Shown here piece after piece: positions 52,672 to 59,523 of a stretch of DNA of 64,000 nt. The position numbers were made by a program, and so were the translations under genes. Every line of letters begins with the position of its first letter. The stretch's first letter is position 1. This DNA is from Poindextera sp041691315 (GTDB taxonomy: Bacteria; Pseudomonadota; Alphaproteobacteria; Caulobacterales; Caulobacteraceae), in contig JBEPUW010000001.1 of assembly GCA_041691315.1 (NCBI GenBank), positions 62,001 through 126,000 of the forward strand, read 5' to 3'. The notes beneath the pieces were generated by a model. The model ran no database searches. It was not told the origin of the DNA and saw only the letters and a program-made list of their open reading frames with translations.

Positions 52672-53964
52672 TCAGGCCGCCAGTCGCGCGGGCAGGGGCG
52701 TAAGCTGCGCCGGCAGCGAGCGCACGCCGCGCAGCCCGAACTGATCGATCCAGTCCAGCTGATCCGGTGCGGCGATCTGCAGGTCCGGATACCGCGCATA
52801 GAGCCGCGCCAGCGCGCTCTGCGCCTCGACGCGGGCCAGCTGCATGCCGAGGCAGAAGTGGATGCCGGATGAGAACACCAGGTGCGGATTGGGGAACCGG
52901 TCGAGCGCCAGCACGCCCGGCCGGTCGAACTGCGCCGGGTCGGCATTGGCCCCGGCGAGATAGGCGATGATCTGGTCGCCGCGATGCAGGTTCTGGCCGA
53001 AAAACTCGGCGTCGCGCGCGACATAGCGCGGCTTGGTGCTTTGCACCGGGCTGTTGTAGCGCGCCAGCTCCTCCACCGCCCACTCCATGCGGTTCGCCGG
53101 ATCGGCCAGCAGCCAGGCCTTCTGTTCCGGGTTCTGCTCCAGCGCGATGATGCTGTCGCCGATCAGGTGGGTGGTGGTCTCGAACCCGGCCACCAGCAGC
53201 AGCCCGACCATGGACAGAAGCTCGTTCTCGTCGAGCTTGTCGCCGTCCTCCTCGTCGCGAACCAGCTCGCCGATCAGGCCCGGGCGGGGCGCGACCCGGC
53301 TCTGTGCGATCAGCTCGCGCAGATAGCCGATCATCTTGTCGAGCGAACCCATGGCGCGGAACATGCCGAAGGCGTTCTTCATGGTCAGCGCCGCCCGCGT
53401 CCAGGCGGAAAAGGCGTCGCGATCCTCCTCCGGCACACCCAGCAGATCGCAGATCACCGCGATCGGCAGCCGCCGCGCATAGTCGTTGGCGAGGTCGACG
53501 TTCTCGCGGCCGGCGAAACCGTCCAGCAGCCGATCGGCGATCTGTTCGATCGGCCCGCGCATGGCCAGCACGTCGCGGCGGGCGAAGGCGCGGTCGACCA
53601 GCTTGCGCAGGCGACGATGATCCGGCTCGTCCTTCAGCAGCATGGAGTTGGTCAGCGGGCGCAGCGATCTCGGCATCCACCATTGCATGCCGCCGACCAG
53701 GCCCGGCTTGCCGGCGTGGCGGCCCTCCTGCACGAAAAGGCCGTTGTCCTTGACCATGGCCAGCGTCGCCTCGTGGGTGGTGGTCGCCCACGTCCGGCCG
53801 AGCAGAGGAATTTTCAGCCCGATGACCGGGCCCGCCGCCTGCATGGCCGCGAAGGTCGGAAAGGGATCGCGTTTAAAGGCGGCGCTGGCGATGTCGATCT
53901 TCAGCGGGTTATCCAGGCGGGATTGCGGGGTCTGCTCGGCCGCGAGCGATGGGGAGAGGGTCAT
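52672..53964 (-). CDS. Cytochrome P450
   Basis: 430 residues, soluble bacterial class. I-helix oxygen-activation motif AGFETTTH, ExxR in the WAVEELARYNS region, and the haem-binding loop FSSGIHFCLGMQLA with Cys near residue 371. Monooxygenase needing a ferredoxin and reductase not present here. Divergent from a TetR regulator 113 bases away, with a palindromic operator between them, so repression relieved by a substrate-like ligand is likely. Confidence 0.95.
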   Translation of the reverse strand: MTLSPSLAAEQTPQSRLDNPLKIDIASAAFKRDPFPTFAAMQAAGPVIGLKIPLLGRTWATTTHEATLAMVKDNGLFVQEGRHAGKPGLVGGMQWWMPRSLRPLTNSMLLKDEPDHRRLRKLVDRAFARRDVLAMRGPIEQIADRLLDGFAGRENVDLANDYARRLPIAVICDLLGVPEEDRDAFSAWTRAALTMKNAFGMFRAMGSLDKMIGYLRELIAQSRVAPRPGLIGELVRDEEDGDKLDENELLSMVGLLLVAGFETTTHLIGDSIIALEQNPEQKAWLLADPANRMEWAVEELARYNSPVQSTKPRYVARDAEFFGQNLHRGDQIIAYLAGANADPAQFDRPGVLALDRFPNPHLVFSSGIHFCLGMQLARVEAQSALARLYARYPDLQIAAPDQLDWIDQFGLRGVRSLPAQLTPLPARLAA

Positions 53965-54032
53965 GGGTGAGGCCTTTCCAGCCGCCGGGTCGCGCGGCTT
54001 TCCTCAAGCGGTGTTCCGTGAGATAGTCCTAA

Positions 54033-54051
54033 CAGACCGACGGTCGGTCTG
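54033..54051. promoter_or_regulatory. TetR-type operator between P450 and regulator genes
   Basis: CAGACCGAC-G-GTCGGTCTG: two perfect 9-base arms around one central base. It lies 68 bases from the P450 start and 26 bases from the TetR start, where a dimer would block both promoters. The form (ACCGAC-n-GTCGGT core) is common for TetR-family sites. Confidence 0.75.
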
Positions 54052-54077
54052 CAACATGGTCATCGGAAAGGCAGCCC

Positions 54078-54818
54078 TTGAACGTCGGGACGGAGCCGGA
54101 TCTGGCGCTGAAGCCGCGACGGGTGGTCAAGGCCCCGGCGGTGCGCCGCGAGGAGCTGATCGACTGTGCCCAGCGGCACTTTCTCGCCCGGGGCTACGAG
54201 AAGACCACGATCAATGACGTGATCGCGGCCACCGGCCTCTCGAAGGGCGCCTTCTACCATCACTTCCGCTCCAAGGAGGATCTGCTGGCGGCGATCACCG
54301 AGCGGTTCGCGCGCGAGAGCCTGGCCGTCGTCACCGCCCTGCAGGCCGACCGCGGCCTGGACGCGCTGCAGCGGCTGAATTCCCTGCTGGCGCTCGGCCG
54401 CGACTGGAAGCTGGAGCATATCGGTGAGCTCAGGGCGATGTTCACCACCCTGCTCAGGCCCGAGAACGCCATGCTCTATCACCGCATCGTCGAGGCTGCG
54501 TTCGGCGTCATGGCCCCGGCCCTGGCCGGCATCATCGAGCAGGGCGCGGCGGAGGGTCTGTTCGATGTCGGCGACCCCCGCACGGCGGCCGACACCCTGC
54601 TCTGGCTCGGCAATGGCCGCCGCCCGATCGTCATGCGGGGGATGGCGCTCGCCGAGACCGACGTGGAGGCGGGTCTCGACCTGATGCTCAATCGCATCCG
54701 CGCCGAGGAAGCCATCATCGGCCGCATCCTCGGTCTTGCGCCCGGCAGCGTCGATCTGATGGGATCGGTCGAGGACCTGCGCGCTCTGATTGTGGCTTGG
54801 AACCGGGCTGCAGCCTAG
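54078..54818 (+). CDS. TetR/AcrR-family transcriptional regulator
   Basis: 246 residues from a TTG at 54078. N-terminal HTH of the family: REELIDCAQRHFLARGYEKTTINDVIAATGLSKGAFYHHF. The C-terminal ligand domain has RAMFTTLLRPENAMLYHRIVE. Divergent from the P450 gene and probably autoregulated through the palindrome 26 bases upstream. Its stop overlaps the convergent rhamnose isomerase gene by 4 bases. Confidence 0.93.
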   Translation: MNVGTEPDLALKPRRVVKAPAVRREELIDCAQRHFLARGYEKTTINDVIAATGLSKGAFYHHFRSKEDLLAAITERFARESLAVVTALQADRGLDALQRLNSLLALGRDWKLEHIGELRAMFTTLLRPENAMLYHRIVEAAFGVMAPALAGIIEQGAAEGLFDVGDPRTAADTLLWLGNGRRPIVMRGMALAETDVEAGLDLMLNRIRAEEAIIGRILGLAPGSVDLMGSVEDLRALIVAWNRAAA

Positions 54819-56110
54819 ACGATTCCCGCCTGTCCGACCGCGATCGGCTTGCGCACCTGGGCCTTGCGCATGCGCCACTCGCTGGCGCGGTAGGCGGCGA
54901 TGGGGTCGATGGCGCCGCCCAGCTCATAGCGGGCCAAGGCCAGGATCGGGGTGACGTCGGTGTCGTAGGCGCGTCTCAGCGTATTGAAGCCCATGATCAC
55001 ATCGTTAGCCTTCTGGTGTTCGGCCAGGGCGTCGCGGTCGACCACCAGGGCTCGGGCGTGGGCCGCGGCCACCGCGCCGGCGCTGTTCAGCAGGCTCTCG
55101 ATCGGGTCGGTGACGTTGTGCGACTGGTCGAGCATGTAGGCCGGACGGAAACCCTCGGGATCGCGCCGCTCGGCCTCCACCAGCTCGTTGAACACCAGGA
55201 ACAGCTGGTGCGGATTGATCGAGCCGGCGTCGAGGTCGTCGTCGCCATATTTCGAGTCATTGAAGTGAAAGCCGCCCAGCTTCCCGAACCGCGCCAGCCG
55301 CGCGACGATCTGCTCGATGTTCACGTTCGGTGCGTGGTGGCCGAGATCGACCAGGCATTGCGCCTTGTCGCCCAGGGTCTGGGCGCAGAGCAGGCTGGTG
55401 CCCCAGTCGGAGACCACGGTCGAATAGAAGGCCGGCTCATAGAGCTTGTGCTCGATGAACAGGCGCCAGCGCTTGGGCAGGGCGGCATAGATGCGCGACA
55501 TCGAGTCGAGGTAGCGGTCCAGCGCCCCGGTCAGATCAGACTGGCCGGCGAAGTTGGAGCCGTCGGCGATCCAGACCGTGATCGCCTCGGCGCCCAGGGC
55601 CTCGCCGATCTCGATACAGTCGATATTGTGCTGCACCGCCTGGTCGCGCACGGCCGCGTCGGCATGGGTCAGCGAGCCGTACTTGTAGGATAGCGGCTGG
55701 CCGGGCTGGTCCTGAAAGGTGTTGGAATTGACCGCGTCGAAGCCGACCCCGACCGCGGTGGCCTTCTCCTTCAGCGCCTGGACGTCGTCCACCCGGTCCC
55801 AGGGAAAATGCGTCGAGACGGTGGGGGTGTTGCGACCCAGCGCCTGGACCACGGCGCAGTCCTCGAGTTTTTCGAAGATGTTGGTCGGCTCGCCGGCAAT
55901 AGGGAACTTGGCGAAGCGGGTGCCACCGACGCCGACGCCCCAGCTCGGGATGGCGACCGCGAAGCGTTTCAGCGCCGCCTTGACCGTGTCGATTGAGACG
56001 CCGCGCCGATCCAATGAGCGGCCCAGGCTCTCGTAGTCGTCGCTCAGCGCATCGAGCCGGCCGGCATTCTCCCGCTCGATCAATTCGCGGGATATCACCG
56101 CCTCGTCCAT
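54815..56110 (-). CDS. rhaI: L-rhamnose isomerase
   Basis: 431 residues, the size of the Pseudomonas/Rhizobium-type catabolic sugar isomerase. TIM barrel with metal-binding residues in RLFIEHKLYEPAF, CLVDLGHHAPNVN, FHFNDSKYGDDDLDAG. Converts L-rhamnose to L-rhamnulose. The N-terminal region contains IPSWGVGVGGTRFAKFPIAGEP, typical of the family. Divergent from the kinase gene, sharing a 104-base promoter region. Confidence 0.95.
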   Translation of the reverse strand: MDEAVISRELIERENAGRLDALSDDYESLGRSLDRRGVSIDTVKAALKRFAVAIPSWGVGVGGTRFAKFPIAGEPTNIFEKLEDCAVVQALGRNTPTVSTHFPWDRVDDVQALKEKATAVGVGFDAVNSNTFQDQPGQPLSYKYGSLTHADAAVRDQAVQHNIDCIEIGEALGAEAITVWIADGSNFAGQSDLTGALDRYLDSMSRIYAALPKRWRLFIEHKLYEPAFYSTVVSDWGTSLLCAQTLGDKAQCLVDLGHHAPNVNIEQIVARLARFGKLGGFHFNDSKYGDDDLDAGSINPHQLFLVFNELVEAERRDPEGFRPAYMLDQSHNVTDPIESLLNSAGAVAAAHARALVVDRDALAEHQKANDVIMGFNTLRRAYDTDVTPILALARYELGGAIDPIAAYRASEWRMRKAQVRKPIAVGQAGIV

Positions 56111-56167
56111 GCGATCCTCCGCCGCCTCCGGCTTTAAAAAACGCTAGCGCGAGGGATGGTCGGAAAC

Positions 56168-56200
56168 AATCAAAATGCGTTAAGTTCGATCAAGAGCGTG
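56168..56200. promoter_or_regulatory. Possible operator in the rhaI/kinase promoter
   Basis: ATCAAAATGCGT (56169-56180) and ATCAAGAGCGTG (56189-56200) form an imperfect direct repeat with a 20-base period. AATCA also begins the AATCATG words found before the TonB receptor and rhaD genes. A regulator site is likely somewhere in this 104-base divergent region; this match is weak. Confidence 0.25.
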
Positions 56201-56214
56201 AAAAGAGGAACGCG

Positions 56215-57621
56215 TTGGACGAGGCCGTCGCCGTGCTGGACGTGGGCAAGACCCACGTGAAACTGAGCCTGATCGGGCCTGGTGGCGATGTCGTGGCGAC
56301 CCGCACCCGGGCCAATGCGGCCGTGGTCGCCGATGGCCTCCCGGCACTCGACGCGCAAGGCATCGAGACCTGGGCGATCGGCACGCTCAAGGAACTGGCC
56401 GGTCTGGCGGCGGTGGTCGCCATCGTGCCGGTCGGCCATGGCGCCGCGGCGGCCGTGGTCGACGGCGACCAACGGGTCGCGCCGGTCCTCGACTATGAGG
56501 CCGAGCCGCCACCGGCCCTCGCCGAGGCCTACGCCGCCGAGCGCGATGCGTTCGAGATGACCCAGTCGCCGCGCCTGCCGCAGGGGCTCAATCTCGGTCT
56601 GCAGCTGTTCTGGCAGGAAGCCCTCTATCCCGCCTTCTGGCCCACCAGAGCGCAGGCGTTGCTCTGGCCGCAATACTGGGCCTGGCGGCTTTGCGGCGAA
56701 CGCGCCGCCGAGGTCACCAGCCTCGGCTGCCACACCGATCTATGGCGACCTTACGACGCCGACTATTCGGCGCTCGCCAAACGCCACGGCTGGGATCGGC
56801 GGTTGGGGCCGCTGCGGCCGGCGCGCGCGGTCCTCGGCGCGCTGCGGCCGGAGCTAGCCCAGGCCACCGGCCTGGGGCCCGATTGCCGCGTGCTTTGCGG
56901 CCTGCATGACAGCAACGCCTCGCTGAACGCCGTGCGCGGGCTCACCGAGGTCGCCGGCGGCGCCTTCAGCCTGATCTCCACGGGCACCTGGTTCGTCACC
57001 TTCCAGTCCGGCGGCCTTGGCCAACGCCGTCTCGACCCCGCCCGCGACACCCTGGCCAATGTCGATGTGGAGGGACATCCGGTCCCTTCGGCGCGCTTCA
57101 TGGGCGGACGTGAATACGCCGCCATCCTGGGCGCCGACCTCGGCGCGACGGCGTCGCTCGCGGCCGCCGCAGCCCTGGTCGCGGCCGACGTCCGCACGCG
57201 ACCGGCCTTCGCCAGCGGCGGGCCGTATCCGGGGATGCGTGGCGCGGTGGGCGGATCGCCCGAGAGCCCAGCTCAGCGCGCCGCCCTGGCTTCGCTGCAC
57301 CTGGCCCTGATGAGCGACGTCGAACTCGACCTGGTCGGCGCCGAGGGGCCGATCGTCATCGAGGGCCGCTTCGCCGAGGACCCGGTCTTTCCCGCCGCCC
57401 TGGCCGGGCTTCGCCCAAAATCCGCCGTCTATGCCTGTCCCGGCGGCGATGCCGTCGCGCTCGGCGCGGCGCGTCTGGTCTGGCCGGCCTTAAGGCCGCC
57501 CGCGCCGCTCCGCCGCGTTCAGCCTGCGCCCTTCGACCTCGCCGCCTACGCCAAGGCCTGGCGCGAGGGCGCCGTCCCCCCATCCCCCAAACCCGTTGCA
57601 GCCAAGGCGCCCGTCACATGA
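56215..57621 (+). CDS. Rhamnulokinase (FGGY family)
   Basis: 468 residues from the TTG at 56215, with AAAAGAGGA 6 bases upstream; similarity begins at LDVGKTHVKLSLIGPGG, the ATP-binding phosphate-1 motif. Substrate-domain blocks include LPQGLNLGLQLFWQ, GLHDSNASLNAV (catalytic Asp) and LISTGTWFVTF. The C-terminal domain has GGDAVALGAARL. Phosphorylates L-rhamnulose to the 1-phosphate cleaved by rhaD. ATGA overlap with the downstream dioxygenase gene couples the two. Confidence 0.92.
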   Translation: MDEAVAVLDVGKTHVKLSLIGPGGDVVATRTRANAAVVADGLPALDAQGIETWAIGTLKELAGLAAVVAIVPVGHGAAAAVVDGDQRVAPVLDYEAEPPPALAEAYAAERDAFEMTQSPRLPQGLNLGLQLFWQEALYPAFWPTRAQALLWPQYWAWRLCGERAAEVTSLGCHTDLWRPYDADYSALAKRHGWDRRLGPLRPARAVLGALRPELAQATGLGPDCRVLCGLHDSNASLNAVRGLTEVAGGAFSLISTGTWFVTFQSGGLGQRRLDPARDTLANVDVEGHPVPSARFMGGREYAAILGADLGATASLAAAAALVAADVRTRPAFASGGPYPGMRGAVGGSPESPAQRAALASLHLALMSDVELDLVGAEGPIVIEGRFAEDPVFPAALAGLRPKSAVYACPGGDAVALGAARLVWPALRPPAPLRRVQPAPFDLAAYAKAWREGAVPPSPKPVAAKAPVT

Positions 57622-58382
57622 ACTATCCCATAGCCTCTCCAGAACAGATCGCCTTCTTCCGCGAGCACGGCTTCCTGGTGGTCGAAGACGCCATTCCGAA
57701 GGCCGAGCTCGACATGCTTGAGGGCTTCTGCGACCGGATCCTCGAGGAGAAGGAGCGGCTGGCCAAGGATTGGGCCTGGGACGCCAAGGAGAGCCTCGAC
57801 GACCGCTCCTTCCGCATCGTGCAGTCCTCGCCCTCCTTCGTCTGGAAGGACATCCGCGAGCAGCCCTACCGCAAGTGGCTGGTGGCCTTCGGCTCGGCGC
57901 TTTTGGGCAAGGATCTGGCCTTCTGGTACGACCAGTTCCTCGGCAAGCCGCCCGGCAAGAGCGTGCCGACCGACTGGCACCAGGACGAGGCCTATTGGGG
58001 CCGCAACCTCGACGAAAAGGGCATCACCGGCTGGATACCGTTGCAGGACGTCGATGCAGAGAACGGCTGCATGCATTTCATCGACCGCGGCCACAGACAG
58101 GGCGTCCTGGCGCATCGTCAGGTGGAGGGCGTGCAGAGCGACCTGCTGCACTGTGAGGTCGATGTGAAGGACATGGTGGTCTGCCCGATCTCACGGGGCG
58201 ACGTGACCTTCCACCACTCCAAGACCCCGCACATGACCACCGCCAACAACAAGCCCGCCTGGCGAAAGGCGGTGACCAACCACATGCAGGCGATTGGCGC
58301 CGGCGGCGAGGGCGACCACTATCCGTGGAAGCTCACCGTGCATCAGGGCTTCGACAAGGTGCGGCCGGCCAAGCCGGTCTGA
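57618..58382 (+). CDS. Phytanoyl-CoA dioxygenase (PhyH)-family oxygenase, second copy
   Basis: 254 residues. Fe(II) ligands in WHQDEAYWGRNL (H-x-D) and the distal His in VTFHHSKTPHMTTAN, with Arg in the RKAVTNHM segment for 2-oxoglutarate. N-terminal FFREHGFLVVEDAIP is the family start. Differs clearly from the 30.2 kb paralogue in length and sequence. Its coupling to rhamnulokinase (4-base overlap) and position before GH172 and GH78 genes imply a role in rhamnoside or deoxysugar metabolism; the substrate is unknown. Confidence 0.93.
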   Translation: MNYPIASPEQIAFFREHGFLVVEDAIPKAELDMLEGFCDRILEEKERLAKDWAWDAKESLDDRSFRIVQSSPSFVWKDIREQPYRKWLVAFGSALLGKDLAFWYDQFLGKPPGKSVPTDWHQDEAYWGRNLDEKGITGWIPLQDVDAENGCMHFIDRGHRQGVLAHRQVEGVQSDLLHCEVDVKDMVVCPISRGDVTFHHSKTPHMTTANNKPAWRKAVTNHMQAIGAGGEGDHYPWKLTVHQGFDKVRPAKPV

Positions 58383-58407
58383 GACCACCAGCTTCCAAGG
58401 GGAGAGC

Positions 58408-59520
58408 ATGACCGAGTTTTCAGGCCTGGGATTGAACCTGGGCAATCTTTCGCGCCTGAGCCACGCCAAGTCGCGCTCGATCAGCCCGGAAAATTTCACG
58501 GGTGAAAAGGGCCGGGGCGGCATGTCCACCGACGGCCCTGCCGCCAACGCCGCGCGCGGTCTGGGCCAGGGCTGGAAGGTCTCGCCCTATGTGATCATCG
58601 AACCCGGCGCGACCTTCACCCTGGCCGATATCGAAGGCTCCGGCGCGATCCAGTCGATCTGGATGACGCTGGCGCGTGGCAAGTGGCGCCACACCATCCT
58701 GCGCGCCTATTGGGACGACCAGGTTGAGCCGTCGATCGAGTCACCTGCGGGGGACTTCTTCGCCTGCGGCTGGGAGAGCTTCGCCCAGGTCACCTCGCTG
58801 CCGGTCTGCGTCAATCCCGGCCGCGCCTTCAACTGCTACTGGGAAATGCCGTTCCGCAAACGGGCGCGAATGACCATGACCAACCTCTCGGACGAGGCGA
58901 TCTACGTCTATTACCAGATCAACTACGCCCTGACCGAGGTCCCCGAGGACGTCGCTTACTTCCATGCGCAGTTCCGGCGCACCAATCCGCTGCCCTACAA
59001 GGACGTCTACACCATCATCGACGGGGTGAAGGGCCAGGGCCATTACGTCGGCACCTACATGGCCTGGGGGGTGAACAATTCCGGCTGGTGGGGCGAGGGC
59101 GAGATCAAGTTCTTCATGGACGGGGATGGCGAGTTCCCGACCATCTGCGGCACCGGCACCGAGGATTATTTCTGCGGCGCCTATAATTTCGACGTCGGCT
59201 CCATCGCCCGCGACCGCGCCATCACGCCCAACTATGTCGAGTTCACCACCCCTTACGCCGGCCTGCCTCAGGTGATCCGGCCGGACGGCCTCTACAAGTC
59301 GCAGCAGCGGTTCGGCATGTACCGGTGGCACATCCCCGACCCGGTCCGCTTCGAGACTGACCTGAAGGTGACCATGCAGGCGCTGGGCTGGCGCACCGAC
59401 AAGGACCGCCGCTACCTGCCGCTGCAGGACGACATCGCGTCGGTGGCCTTCTGGTATCAGACCTTGCCGACCGCGCCGTTCACGGCACTGGCCGACCGCG
59501 ACTATCTCGAGATCGTCTAG
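58408..59520 (+). CDS. DUF2961 (GH172-family) glycosidase-like protein
   Basis: 370 residues from the ATG at 58408, preceded by AAGGGGAGAGC. DUF2961 double beta-jelly-roll signatures: SRSISPENFTGEKGRGG, SIWMTL, GRAFNCYWEMPFRKRARM, and FPTICGTGTEDYFCGAYNF with the conserved Glu. The family now includes GH172 enzymes acting on alpha-D-fructofuranosides and D-arabinofuranosides. No signal peptide. It sits 25 bases after the dioxygenase gene and 3 bases before the rhamnosidase gene. A glycosidase acting on the same glycans is the likely role. Confidence 0.92.
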   Translation: MTEFSGLGLNLGNLSRLSHAKSRSISPENFTGEKGRGGMSTDGPAANAARGLGQGWKVSPYVIIEPGATFTLADIEGSGAIQSIWMTLARGKWRHTILRAYWDDQVEPSIESPAGDFFACGWESFAQVTSLPVCVNPGRAFNCYWEMPFRKRARMTMTNLSDEAIYVYYQINYALTEVPEDVAYFHAQFRRTNPLPYKDVYTIIDGVKGQGHYVGTYMAWGVNNSGWWGEGEIKFFMDGDGEFPTICGTGTEDYFCGAYNFDVGSIARDRAITPNYVEFTTPYAGLPQVIRPDGLYKSQQRFGMYRWHIPDPVRFETDLKVTMQALGWRTDKDRRYLPLQDDIASVAFWYQTLPTAPFTALADRDYLEIV

Positions 59521-59523
59521 CCG

